A DNA stretch of 64,000 nt from Microthrixaceae bacterium. GTDB lineage: Bacteria > Actinomycetota > Acidimicrobiia > Acidimicrobiales > Microtrichaceae. Below the pieces are notes generated by a model that saw only the letters and a list, made by a program, of their open reading frames with translations, did not search any database and was not told where the DNA came from. Position 1 is the stretch's first letter. Every line of letters starts with the position of its first letter. Below, piece after piece: positions 32,954 through 42,185 of the stretch. A program made the position numbers and the translations under genes. Location: the NCBI GenBank assembly GCA_023958095.1, contig JAMLGJ010000001.1, positions 62,001 to 126,000 of the forward strand, given 5' to 3'.

Positions 32954-33973
32954 TCAGGGCCTCAGGGTCTCCACGGGGACCCCGCCCACCACGACCTCCA
33001 CATCCACGTCGGGCACCTCCCCATCGCCGTCGGATGTGAGTGACTCTGCAGCAACCGCCTCGGCGGTGGCGACCACCTGTGCGTAGGCCCCGGTTCCCTC
33101 ACAGCGCGTCATGGAATCGTCGGAGGTGCGGGTGAGCACCACCCTCACCGAGGTGCCGTCCACCTCGGTCGCCACCACCTGCAGGTCGGCCGGCACCGAC
33201 GACGACACCGAACGGGATCGTCCCGCGGTGCCCGAGATGAGCTCCTCGAGCGCCGAGCGAAGGCGTTCATCGGGGGTCCCGTCGGGGACCGGCACCGAAA
33301 CGAACCGGTCCGGCCGAGAACAGCCCGACCCGTTGAAGAACGCTATCGGGACCGCCCTGGTGCGAGCCTGCGGCTCGGGCACGCCGCGGAGCCAGCGGAT
33401 CACCTCCCAGCGGTCCGCCAGCTCGTCGGAACCATCTTCGTCGGCGTCGCTCCGCTCGTCGCCGTCGACCTCGGCCACGGTCACCACGTCGAGGCTCTGC
33501 ATCAGACCGGTGGCACCCACCCAGTAGGAGATGACGCAGGTGGAGACCGTCGTCGAGTCGCCGGCGAATCCACGGACCCTGGTCATCCGGGCGAGGGGCG
33601 GCGAGGGGTCGGTTGCATCCAGCTGGTCCTGGACCTCCTCGGTGGCCGGGATGTCGCCGACGGTGGGGTCGGCAGCTGCGGTCTGGAGGAGCGTGAGCAG
33701 CTCCGCGGCCTCGAAGGGAATCGTGATCCCGGGCTCCGGACAGTCGTTCGGGTCGGTGGACTGAGGGGTCGACTCCGCCTGCACGTCGACCTCCGAGTCG
33801 GCGATCTGTTCCGACTCGGTCTCGTCGGGGGCCGGGGGAAGCAGCACGCGGGTGGTGAGCAGCCACGCGAGCAGTGCCAGGATCACGGCCCCGGCGACGA
33901 ACCAGCCCTTCATGTAGGTGGGACGCGGGTCGGTCTCCTCCGGCTCTCGCTTCTCGGACGCACGCCTGAGCAC
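32954..33973 (-). CDS. Membrane-anchored GerMN-like domain protein
   Basis: About 339 residues with one N-terminal membrane helix (MKGWFVAGAVILALLAWLL at residues 21-39), an acidic linker and an extracytoplasmic region. The C-terminal part, FVSVPVPDGTPDERLRSALEELISGTAGRS and VVATEVDGTSVRVVLT, resembles the GerMN domain of GerM and LpqB. The remaining 150 residues have no recognised family. GTG 33973 or ATG 33913 may be the start. It is a single gene, divergent from hrpB. Possible role in cell-wall or lipoprotein processes, by analogy only. Confidence 0.6.
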   Translation of the reverse strand: MLRRASEKREPEETDPRPTYMKGWFVAGAVILALLAWLLTTRVLLPPAPDETESEQIADSEVDVQAESTPQSTDPNDCPEPGITIPFEAAELLTLLQTAAADPTVGDIPATEEVQDQLDATDPSPPLARMTRVRGFAGDSTTVSTCVISYWVGATGLMQSLDVVTVAEVDGDERSDADEDGSDELADRWEVIRWLRGVPEPQARTRAVPIAFFNGSGCSRPDRFVSVPVPDGTPDERLRSALEELISGTAGRSRSVSSSVPADLQVVATEVDGTSVRVVLTRTSDDSMTRCEGTGAYAQVVATAEAVAAESLTSDGDGEVPDVDVEVVVGGVPVETLRP

Positions 33974-34036
33974 CGTCGGAGGCTACCGCCACGGCCAGCG
34001 GCGCACGGGACCACACGCCGGTCGGCGGCGCGGCCC

Positions 34037-36757
34037 GTGGGCCCGGAGGCGCTAGACACGTCGACTGTGTCACCCCAGCGCGAGCACCTGCGAGGCGGAC
34101 CGTCCGGTCCCGGCGCGCTGCCGGCGCTGGAGGCAGTGCCCGGGCTGGCGACCGCGCTCGCCTCGACCGGCGTGGCCGTCCTGGTGGCCCCGCCCGGTAC
34201 CGGAAAGACCACGGGCATCCCCCCGGCGCTCGCATCCCGCAAACCCCGACCCGAAGGGCGGACCACGGTGGTCGTGCCCCGCCGGATAGCCGCGCGGGCC
34301 GCCGCCGGCCGCATGGCGTCTCTCGCCGGGGAGGATGTCGGACAGCGCTACGGCTACACGGTGCGCGACGACTCGAGGACGGGTCCGCTGACCGAGGTGG
34401 AGTTGGTCACCCCGGGCCTGCTGCTGCGACGCCTCCAGGCCGACCCGGGCCTCGAGGGAGTCGCCACCGTGGTGCTGGACGAGTTCCACGAACGCTCGGT
34501 GGACCAGGACCTGCTGCTCGCGTTGTTGTTGGATTCCCGATCGGCGTTGCGGGACGACCTCGAGTTGCTGGTGATGTCGGCGACGCTCGATGTGGGGCCG
34601 GTCTCCGCGCTGCTGGGTGAGGCGGCCGGTGCCGGGAGCGCGGCACCGGTCATCGAGGTGGAGTCACCGCTGCACCCGGTCGAGACCCATTGGCGACCGG
34701 GCAGTGTCCACGCTCCCATAGCCAGCCGCGTGTCGGAGGTGGTGGTCGAAGCGCTGGGTTCCTGCGACGGCGACGTGCTCGCCTTCCTGCCGGGACGCGG
34801 GGAGATCGCCGCCACCGTCCGGGAGCTCGCGCCCCGGCTCGGGAAGTCGGTGGAGCTGCTCGAACTCCACGGCTCGACACCTCCGCGCCAACAGGATGCG
34901 GTCCTCTCCCCGGGGCCCGGCACCCCGAGGCGTGTCGTGCTGGCCACCGCAATCGCGGAGACGTCGATCACCGTCCCGCGGGTGTCGGTGGTGGTCGACT
35001 CGGGGCTCCGCAGGTACCAGGCGTTCCATGCGGGATCCGGCCTGCCCTCGCTGCGCACCTCGGCGGTGTCGCTCGCCACGGCGGACCAGCGGCGCGGTCG
35101 GGCCGGGCGGACCGCCGCGGGCGACTGCTTCCGTCTCTGGTCGAGGCGCGACGAGGAGCTCATGCGCTCCCACGACCCGCCGGAGATCGCCGGAGCCGAG
35201 CTGAGTTCGCTGCTGCTGGCCACAACCACCTGGGGTGCGGGTGATCCGGCCGAGCTCTCGTGGTTGGATCCACCCCCACCCGAGGCGGTGGAACATGCCA
35301 CGGCGCTGCTGTTCGAGCTGGGAGCGCTCGATGACCGTGGACGGCCCACCTCCAGGGGACGGGAGATGGCCCGATTCGGTTTCCATCCGCGCATGGCGGC
35401 GGTTGCCCTCGCCGCCACCGGTCGCGGCTCTGGTGACCCGGCTGCGACGGACCCGACTGGCGCCGACCCGGATGCGGTGGAGCTCGCTGCGCGCACGCTC
35501 GCCGTGCTCGACGACCCGCCGGGGGGAACCACCGACCTGGCCGAGGCCGTCCTCGCGCGGAGCGGAGCGCGGAGTGGAGCGCAGCGGGGGCGATCCACTT
35601 CCCGGTGGAGACGGCGCATGCGCCACCTGGTCGGGCCGTCCTCGGACCGCGAACCCCCATCCGGCAGGGCCGGCACCGGAGAGGAGGACCTGCTGGGCAG
35701 GATCGTCCTTGCGGGTTTCGCTGATCGTCTCGCCCGCCGCAGGCCGCGGAGGAGCGGCACGTACCTGCTGCGCCACGGCGGTGAGGTGTCGTTGCCACGC
35801 CACGCCCGAACAGGAGCCCTGGCCGACTCCGAATGGCTGGTCGTGATCGACCTCGACTCCCGGCGCGACGACCCCCGCGGGGGGATCATCCACATGGCGC
35901 TCGGGCTCGATTCCGCAACCGTCGGGGAATTGCTCGCGGATGCCGGGTCCACCGGGCAGGTCGACACCGAGGTGGAGCACGGATGGTCGCCCACGGATGG
36001 AACCGTCTCCACGGTGACCGTGCGACGCCTGGGCGCCCTCACCGTCTCAGAGGAGCGCCGGCGCAGCGCTCCGCCGGAAGCTGTGGCGGCCAGTGTCGAG
36101 TCGACGCTCGCCTCCGGTGGACTCGAAGCACTCCCGGGGTGGCGGGACCTCGACGGGTTGCGCTCCCGCCTGGCGTTCCTCAGGGCCCGGAGGATCCCAC
36201 GGCCGACCGGCCGGGGTTCCACACCCGCTACCGGGATGGCGGGGTCGCGGGACTGGCCGGACCTCTCCCGTGCCGCGGTCGCGTCCAGCCTGTCGCACTG
36301 GGTGCCTCCGCTCGTCGCGGGGGCCGCACACTTCGGACGCGATGGCGAGGTGACGCGCTTCGGGCCCACCCCGGCGCAGCTGGAAGCCGCCCTGCTGGCA
36401 GACCTCGGTTTCGAGGACCGCAAGGCCCTGGGGCGGGAGGCACCCCGGCACTGGCGGTCCCCCGGCGGCAAGGAGCTGCCCCTGGTGTACGGCGCGGTGG
36501 ACGGGGACCCGGCCTCGGTGCTGCTGCGCGTGCGGCTGCAGCTGCTGCTCGGAATCGACGAGCACCCGGCGCTGCGACACACCCCCATCACCGTGGAGCT
36601 GCTGAGCCCCGCCGGCAGGCCGCTCCAGCGCACCGAGGACCTACCCGGATTCTGGCGGGGCACCTATGCCCAGGTACGCGCGGAGATGCGTGGCCGCTAC
36701 CCGAAGCACGCGTGGCCGGAACAGCCCTGGCTCAAGGGCCATGGCGGGACCCGCTGA
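34037..36757 (+). CDS. hrpB: ATP-dependent helicase HrpB
   Basis: A 906-residue DEAH-box-like helicase. Motif I is APPGTGKTT, motif II DEFHERS (as in E. coli HrpB), motif III SAT, motif V TSIT and motif VI ATADQRRGRAGRT. It also has the HrpB C-terminal region with RSGTYLLRHGG, VVIDLDSR and the terminal PRYPKHAWPEQPW-like block. Length fits the family. The substrate in bacteria is not settled; RNA is likely. GTG 34037 is the longest start, GTG 34067 an in-frame alternative. The 3' end overlaps the convergent HNH gene by 26 nt. HrpB is less usual in actinobacteria than in proteobacteria. Confidence 0.9.
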   Translation: MGPEALDTSTVSPQREHLRGGPSGPGALPALEAVPGLATALASTGVAVLVAPPGTGKTTGIPPALASRKPRPEGRTTVVVPRRIAARAAAGRMASLAGEDVGQRYGYTVRDDSRTGPLTEVELVTPGLLLRRLQADPGLEGVATVVLDEFHERSVDQDLLLALLLDSRSALRDDLELLVMSATLDVGPVSALLGEAAGAGSAAPVIEVESPLHPVETHWRPGSVHAPIASRVSEVVVEALGSCDGDVLAFLPGRGEIAATVRELAPRLGKSVELLELHGSTPPRQQDAVLSPGPGTPRRVVLATAIAETSITVPRVSVVVDSGLRRYQAFHAGSGLPSLRTSAVSLATADQRRGRAGRTAAGDCFRLWSRRDEELMRSHDPPEIAGAELSSLLLATTTWGAGDPAELSWLDPPPPEAVEHATALLFELGALDDRGRPTSRGREMARFGFHPRMAAVALAATGRGSGDPAATDPTGADPDAVELAARTLAVLDDPPGGTTDLAEAVLARSGARSGAQRGRSTSRWRRRMRHLVGPSSDREPPSGRAGTGEEDLLGRIVLAGFADRLARRRPRRSGTYLLRHGGEVSLPRHARTGALADSEWLVVIDLDSRRDDPRGGIIHMALGLDSATVGELLADAGSTGQVDTEVEHGWSPTDGTVSTVTVRRLGALTVSEERRRSAPPEAVAASVESTLASGGLEALPGWRDLDGLRSRLAFLRARRIPRPTGRGSTPATGMAGSRDWPDLSRAAVASSLSHWVPPLVAGAAHFGRDGEVTRFGPTPAQLEAALLADLGFEDRKALGREAPRHWRSPGGKELPLVYGAVDGDPASVLLRVRLQLLLGIDEHPALRHTPITVELLSPAGRPLQRTEDLPGFWRGTYAQVRAEMRGRYPKHAWPEQPWLKGHGGTR

Positions 36758-38279
36758 TGGAGGTGCCACCGGCGGCAGCGTGAGGGACCCGGGTGGGCGG
36801 GTGGTGGTCCATCGCGGTCTGGGCGAGCAGGACCCGACCATCCGGAGCGTGCCAGACACGTACCTGGCCGGATGGTTGAAGACCGCTTCGTCGTGCGCGT
36901 CGTCGGTGTTGTTCCAGCAACTCCTCGCCGAGGTCGTCGATGCTCACCACCGCGAGCTCCCAGGCCGTGCCGGAGTGCTCGAGGCGGTGGTGTCGCCTGC
37001 ACAACAAGGCGGCGTTGAGCAGGTCCGTCGCTCCGCCCCGGCTCCATTCGAGTACGTGGTGTGCATCACAACGTGAGGTGGGCTGGTCGCAACCGGGGAA
37101 GACACAACCTCCGTCGCGTGCCGCCAGGGCCTTGTGTTGTGCACGGGTGAACCAGCGTCGGGTGCGGCCGAAGGCGAGGGGATCGCCGGCGGTGGTGGTC
37201 GCGAGTGGTTGCAACAGGGCGTCGCAGAACAGCACTGCTGTGCTGGAAGCATCCAACTGGACTCCATCGATGGAACGCACCGAGACCGGGCCGCCACGTT
37301 CATCCACGGTGACGTTGACCACTGCCTCGACGGCGGTCCTCGTGGAGGACGGGTCCGCCACGGCACCCCGGCGCAACAACTCCACCACGGCCCGTGCCCT
37401 GAGCTGCTGGGCCGAGGGCATCGCGACACCGGCGGCCTCGTGTTCGTGGCGAGCACTCCGGTACTGGCGATCGGTCTCCTCGTTGATGATCCGCTGTGCG
37501 ACCACCGCATCGGAACCGCTGAGGTCCATCACCAGGTGCAGGCTGCCCTGACCGTCCGCAGCCATCGAGGCCTGGTCCGCATCCCCGTGGTCGGGCTCCG
37601 CGCCGTCGGCATCGAGCAGTTCCACCAGGGACGCGAGCCACGACCTGAAGTGGCTGAACCGATGCCGCTCGGCGAACTCCACGATGTCGGCCTGGAGGGT
37701 GACGAGTGAGTCCTCAACCCTCGGGTTGGATGCATTGGCGACCGCCTCGACATGGTCGGCCGAGATCCGCCCGTCACCCAGAGCGGAACCGAGCAGGTCG
37801 AATCGTTGCATGGCCGAGCCGATCCGCAGCTCCCGGGAGACCGACCGATGGGGAAGGTGGCAACGGTGTGCCTTCCACCCCTTGGTGCGCAGTCCGGAGG
37901 AGGCGACGGTTGCACCTGTGGAGTCGAGACGCTGCACAGCGGCGCACTTCACGGCATCCAGGCTGCGCTGCAACGACTCGAGGGACAACACCGCCCCCAT
38001 CAGCTCCCGGCCATCCATGGCCGGGAGCTCCGTGCCGGAGAAGGACCCGAGGACCTGGCGAAGACCCGACAACACCGCACCGGCACCATCGGGAGGCTCC
38101 GACCGGGCCATCCCCGGCGCATCGGTGAGCTCGATCGGTTCCGCGGGCGCCAGTGGTTCCGGGCGCGCGACCGGTTCCGTGGCCCCCGGCGACGCTGCGG
38201 GCGCGAGCGGTTCCGCGGGCTCGGTGGGTTGTGCCCGGTCATCAGGCCCGTCCTCTCCTGCGAACATGTGTTCGATCAT
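36732..38279 (-). CDS. DUF222/HNH endonuclease-domain protein (13E12 type)
   Basis: About 515 residues. An acidic Pro/Ala-rich N-terminal region is followed by the DUF222 domain (GRELMGAVLSLESLQRSLDAVKCAAVQRLD through LRIGSAMQRFDLLGSALGDGRISADHV). The C-terminal HNH motif is RDGGCVFPGCDQPTSRCDAHHVLEWSRGG..NAALLCRRHHRLEH. This is a widespread mobile-like family in actinobacteria, often multicopy, whose function is unproven. ATG 38279 or 38267 fits; the longer frame to 38369 lacks support. It lies between two helicases but is convergent with hrpB and co-directional with the other. Confidence 0.88.
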   Translation of the reverse strand: MIEHMFAGEDGPDDRAQPTEPAEPLAPAASPGATEPVARPEPLAPAEPIELTDAPGMARSEPPDGAGAVLSGLRQVLGSFSGTELPAMDGRELMGAVLSLESLQRSLDAVKCAAVQRLDSTGATVASSGLRTKGWKAHRCHLPHRSVSRELRIGSAMQRFDLLGSALGDGRISADHVEAVANASNPRVEDSLVTLQADIVEFAERHRFSHFRSWLASLVELLDADGAEPDHGDADQASMAADGQGSLHLVMDLSGSDAVVAQRIINEETDRQYRSARHEHEAAGVAMPSAQQLRARAVVELLRRGAVADPSSTRTAVEAVVNVTVDERGGPVSVRSIDGVQLDASSTAVLFCDALLQPLATTTAGDPLAFGRTRRWFTRAQHKALAARDGGCVFPGCDQPTSRCDAHHVLEWSRGGATDLLNAALLCRRHHRLEHSGTAWELAVVSIDDLGEELLEQHRRRARRSGLQPSGQVRVWHAPDGRVLLAQTAMDHHPPTRVPHAAAGGTSISGSRHGP

Positions 38280-38400
38280 CACATGGTGGTGTGACAGCCA
38301 TGATCTACGCGGTTCGTGCCATGTGGGCGTCGGGTTCCCCTGCCGGACCCGACCCTGCTGCACAACCACCCCTGCTACAGAACCGACCCTCCTGAGGAGT

Positions 38401-40113
38401 TCAGCAGCGGTTGAGCCACTTCCGGCCCGCTTCGTGGCGTGCCTCCAGCTGAGCGAGGGTCGCCTCGTCGATCCGGGTGATTCCGGCCAGGCGGTTCAAC
38501 TCCCGGTTGACCTGAGCGTGACCCCACCCGGTGGCGCGGACGAGCTCGACCGCGACATCGGAGTTGGCCGCACGCAGGCGCGCCTTGCGCTCGCGCAGCG
38601 TGATCCGGGGTTGGTCCGCGCCCTCGGTGTGCCCGGGACCCGTTCGCGGTTTCGCGATGGAACCCGAGGGCAGCGGCGGCGGGAGCAGCAACAGCTCCAC
38701 GCCCGTGGGTTCCACGTGCTCGCCCCGCTCCGGCGCACCGATGCCGTCGGGGTCGTCACCGAACACACCCGCCCCGGTGGACTCGCCACCGGAGGACCCG
38801 GTGGCCACCGACCCGATGACCGAGAACATGGAGAGCTGCTCGGTGTCGCCGTCATCCACCTCATCGACGCCCTCTGTGTCCACCGCCTCGCGTTCGGCGC
38901 GCCGCTTGAGGCTGTGGCGGCGGGACTGGGCTATCGAATCGGCGTGGCGCACCAGTCGCTCGTCGTCGGGCAGGTACACATATGCGGGCTGGGGTCCGAG
39001 ACCCCGGGTCCAACGGATCACACGACCGACGGCCTGGCGGAAGAAGAGCTCGGTCGTGGTCGTGGTCGCGTACACGGCCAGGCGCAGTCGGGGGATGTCG
39101 ACGCCCTCGGAGACCATCCGCACCGCGACGATCCACCGTCGCGAGTCGGACGCGAAGGCCTCGATCCGCGACGAGGCGTCCGGGTCGTCAGAGGTGGCCA
39201 CCACCACCTCGCCGGGGTGGACCCGCTCCAGTCGGGCGGCGATCGAACGGGCGTGCTCCACGTCGCCCGCGATCACCAGCCCTCCGGCCTCGGGGTGATC
39301 ACGCCGGATCTCCGTGAGGCGTGCGTCGGCATCGGAGAGCACGGTCTGGAGCCATTGGCCCTCCAACGACAACGCCGTGCGGAGCCGCTGGTTGGCACGC
39401 TCGTGTGCCAGGGGGTCCGCGAACGTGGCGGCGAACGCCTCACCGTCGGGGGCCACCCACTCCATGAAGCCCCCGGTGCGGGGGAAGTACACCGGCCGCA
39501 CCACACCACGGTCCGCCAGTGCGTCACCGTAGCCGTACTCGAAGTCGGGCGTGGCCTCGTCCATGTGGTACTCGACGAAGGGGATCTCGGAGTTGTCGGA
39601 CCGGAAGGGGGTACCCGACAGCGAGAGGCGGAAACCCGCGTTGGCGAAGGCCTCCCGTACGGCGCTGCCCCAGCTGCGGTCGTCGCCGGCGTGGTGTATC
39701 TCGTCCAGGACCACGAATGCGCCCTCGGACAACCCGGCGAGCACCCGGGAGGACAACGCCACCTGGGCGTAGGTGGTGACGATGCCGTGCATGTCGTCGG
39801 GCAGCTGGCCGTCCCCGGGGGCCCAGAGGTGGTCCAGGTGCAGGCCCACGGCGCCGGCGGCCCGTGACCACTGGACCTTGAGGTGCTGGGTGGGCGCCAC
39901 CACGACGACGCGTGTCCCCGGGTTGTCGACGACGTGCTGAACCACCGCCGCCAGGGCGAAGGTGGTCTTCCCCGCTCCCGGGGTGGCGACCGCCAGGAAG
40001 TCGTTGCCGGCAGCGGCCTCCAGCTTCCCCAGCGCCTGGGACTGCCATGGTCGCAGGCGAAGCCTCGTCGGACGTCCGACGGTCGGAGCGGAGGGTCGTG
40101 TATGCGCCGGCAC
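38401..40113 (-). CDS. SF2 DEAD/DEAH-box helicase (XPB/UvrB-like core)
   Basis: A 570-residue helicase with ATPGAGKTT (motif I), VLDEIHHAGD (II), SLSGTPFR (III), VAVRMVSEGVDIPRLRLAVY (V) and ELFFRQAVGRVIRW (VI). The nuclease-free architecture with a C-terminal low-complexity Gly/Asp region and a final helical segment (RERKARLRAANSDVAVELVRATGWGHAQVNREL) is that of the actinobacterial stand-alone DEAD/DEAH box family. DNA or RNA specificity is unknown. Starts with GTG 40113. It is upstream of the HNH gene by 122 nt on the same strand. Confidence 0.87.
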   Translation of the reverse strand: MPAHTRPSAPTVGRPTRLRLRPWQSQALGKLEAAAGNDFLAVATPGAGKTTFALAAVVQHVVDNPGTRVVVVAPTQHLKVQWSRAAGAVGLHLDHLWAPGDGQLPDDMHGIVTTYAQVALSSRVLAGLSEGAFVVLDEIHHAGDDRSWGSAVREAFANAGFRLSLSGTPFRSDNSEIPFVEYHMDEATPDFEYGYGDALADRGVVRPVYFPRTGGFMEWVAPDGEAFAATFADPLAHERANQRLRTALSLEGQWLQTVLSDADARLTEIRRDHPEAGGLVIAGDVEHARSIAARLERVHPGEVVVATSDDPDASSRIEAFASDSRRWIVAVRMVSEGVDIPRLRLAVYATTTTTELFFRQAVGRVIRWTRGLGPQPAYVYLPDDERLVRHADSIAQSRRHSLKRRAEREAVDTEGVDEVDDGDTEQLSMFSVIGSVATGSSGGESTGAGVFGDDPDGIGAPERGEHVEPTGVELLLLPPPLPSGSIAKPRTGPGHTEGADQPRITLRERKARLRAANSDVAVELVRATGWGHAQVNRELNRLAGITRIDEATLAQLEARHEAGRKWLNRC

Positions 40114-40175
40114 AGTGGCACGACACTAGTGCCGCCGCTGCATCCCTCCGGGAGCCCCGGCAGGGCCCGTCGCGG

Positions 40176-40934
40176 TCAGTGGTTGACGAAGTCCACGACC
40201 AGCCTGGACGGGGACTCGAGCACGCTCACCGCGAAGTCGACACGGTCCGCGAGACCGACGGCCCAGGTCGTCTGGGCCTCGAAGTCACCGGCCTCGACCA
40301 CCTCGGTCACCGTGGAACCCGCACCGGGAACGCGGTCGGGTCCGGGATAGACCTCCTCGTAGCCGTCCGCCGTGAACCGCACCCCGCTGGCAGGGGTCAT
40401 CCGAACCGTGACCACATCACTTCCCGACACCGGGACCTCGTTGCCGGAACCCTCTTCGTGCACCGGCTTCTGTGCGTAGGCGACCTCATAGCCGGGCAGG
40501 GCCCCGTCGAACTCGAACACGACCCGGTCGAAGCCCTCGTGACGTGCGGTGCGCACGGCCACGAGCCCCGTCGTCTCGATCGCCGGTGCGGGCACGCTCA
40601 CGGGTGTCGTCGACGCCCCGGGCGGAATGCTGATGCCACCGGGATCCTCGTCGGCGGGAACAACCGCAGTGGTGCCGGTTCCGTCCGGGTCACCGGTCGT
40701 GGACGAGGGCGAGGAGGTGCTCGAGGAAGTGGCATCGGAGCTCGAGGCGCCGTCGGTGGTGGCCACGTCCTCGCCGTCGTCCCCGCTGCCGGCCCACAGC
40801 CACAGCGCCAGCAGGGCCACGACCACGGCGAGAACGCCCACGGCGATCCACGGGCGCCTGTCGACTCCCTCACCGCTGTCCGCAGCGTCGCCGGTGCTCC
40901 CGGTGTCGCCTGACGATCCCCGTTGGTCGGTCAT
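40176..40934 (-). CDS. Membrane-anchored AMIN-like domain protein
   Basis: A 252-residue protein with an N-terminal membrane helix (RPWIAVGVLAVVVALLALWLW), a Ser/Thr/Asp linker and a C-terminal beta-rich domain: AVRTARHEGFDRVVFEFDGALPGYEVAYAQKPV, VRFTADGYEEVYPGPDRV and ESPSRLVVDFVNH. These match the AMIN-like (beta) domain in actinobacterial secreted proteins. AMIN domains in other bacteria target amidases to peptidoglycan; here no enzyme is attached. The ATG at 40934 is 61 nt after the S1-protein stop on the same strand. Confidence 0.72.
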   Translation of the reverse strand: MTDQRGSSGDTGSTGDAADSGEGVDRRPWIAVGVLAVVVALLALWLWAGSGDDGEDVATTDGASSSDATSSSTSSPSSTTGDPDGTGTTAVVPADEDPGGISIPPGASTTPVSVPAPAIETTGLVAVRTARHEGFDRVVFEFDGALPGYEVAYAQKPVHEEGSGNEVPVSGSDVVTVRMTPASGVRFTADGYEEVYPGPDRVPGAGSTVTEVVEAGDFEAQTTWAVGLADRVDFAVSVLESPSRLVVDFVNH

Positions 40935-40995
40935 GTCCTGTCTCCGTTCGCAGCGCTTCGTCGTTCGGCGGCGGGCCGGATCCGGCTCCCCCGCA

Positions 40996-42084
40996 TCACA
41001 GGTAGGTGGCCCGCACCGCCGACAGTGCCATGCGGTCGCGTTCGGGATCGGCCGACAGCACGACGACCTGCACCTTCTCTCCCGGGACCACCAGTTGGTC
41101 CGGACGCTGGCCGGGCACCTCGGACAGCTCGCTCATGTGTATCAGTCCGACCGCACCCATGTCGTCGAGTTCGGCGATGGCCCCGTATTCCAGCACCTTC
41201 TGGATCGTTGCGGTGTAGGTGGCACCCACCTCCACCGCGTCGAGGGGATGAGGAGCCGTGCGCCTGACCGACAACGCGACGCGGCGCTTCGAGCGCACCA
41301 CCTCGAGCACCTCCACCTCGACCCGGTCACCGACTGACACGACCTCGCCCGGATGGCCCACGTGTGACCATGAGAGCTCGCTGCGGTGCACCAGACCCAC
41401 CACGCCGCCCAGGTCGACCTTGGCCCCGACCGGGAGCACCTCCACCACCTCGCCGGTGTGTCGCTGGCCCGGCCGGAGTTCTGCCAGTCGTCGCCGCTGG
41501 GCGGCCCGCTGGGCCCTGCGCTGCGCGTCACGGCGACTGACCACCACCCGGTCGGTGGCGCGGTCGGCCTCCTTGACCACGACCTCGACCTCCGAACCGA
41601 CCAGATCCGACTCCGGCCCCTGCAGCGTGCCAACCAGGGAGCGGGGCATGAACGCGCTCAGACCGACCCTGACCAGGTACCCACCCTTGACGGCTCTCTC
41701 GACGGTGCCCGTGAGCACCTCCCCCGCATCGAGGGCCTGCACCACCCGGGCCCAACCGAGTGTGCGTGCAGCCCAACGGACCGACATGGGAACCCGACCG
41801 TCGGGGTGCTCGCGCTGGAGCACCGCGGCCGCGATCACGTCACCCACCGACGCGTCCGACAGGCCCGCATCGTCGAAGTCCGAGCGGTCCACCACACCGG
41901 TGCGGCCGTCGGCCAGCTTCACGAGCACCTCCCGATCACCGAGGCTCGAGACGGTTACCTGCGCGACGGTGGGCTCGTGCTCGACGTGGGGGTCCGCTAT
42001 GTGCCGGTCCTCTCCCGGCGAGGGAGGCACCGCACCCTCCGTCCCCGGAGCCCCGGGACGGTCACCTGACGCTGGGGGACCCAT
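40996..42084 (-). CDS. S1 RNA-binding-domain protein (ribosomal protein S1-like)
   Basis: A 362-residue protein with an acidic N-terminus and four S1-like OB repeats. Repeat 1 (residues 45-105, weak) is followed by repeat 2 (GEVLTGTVERAVKGGYLVRVGLSAFMPRSLVG), repeat 3 (GQRHTGEVVEVLPVGAKVDLGGVVGLVHRSELSW) and repeat 4 (GATYTATIQKVLEYGAIAELDDMGAVGLIHMSELS). It resembles rpsA but is shorter than the usual 480-residue actinobacterial S1, and the first repeat is degenerate, so it is probably a paralogue rather than rpsA itself. Confidence 0.82.
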   Translation of the reverse strand: MGPPASGDRPGAPGTEGAVPPSPGEDRHIADPHVEHEPTVAQVTVSSLGDREVLVKLADGRTGVVDRSDFDDAGLSDASVGDVIAAAVLQREHPDGRVPMSVRWAARTLGWARVVQALDAGEVLTGTVERAVKGGYLVRVGLSAFMPRSLVGTLQGPESDLVGSEVEVVVKEADRATDRVVVSRRDAQRRAQRAAQRRRLAELRPGQRHTGEVVEVLPVGAKVDLGGVVGLVHRSELSWSHVGHPGEVVSVGDRVEVEVLEVVRSKRRVALSVRRTAPHPLDAVEVGATYTATIQKVLEYGAIAELDDMGAVGLIHMSELSEVPGQRPDQLVVPGEKVQVVVLSADPERDRMALSAVRATYL

Positions 42085-42185
42085 GCACCGAGGGTACAGG
42101 CCTGCTGGGGCTCCGGACCGGCCGGAATCCTGGCTGGGGCGACACGCCCGGGAAGCCCGCGAGGAGTGCCGCTAGCTTGGGCGCC

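Noticed and set aside
34354-36663. 769-codon open frame on the minus strand
   Set aside because: Antisense of hrpB, whose helicase motifs are complete and in order.
34037-40113. HrpB, HNH and SF2 helicase as a restriction or defence island
   Set aside because: No methylase, specificity or effector gene is present and the orientations do not form one operon.
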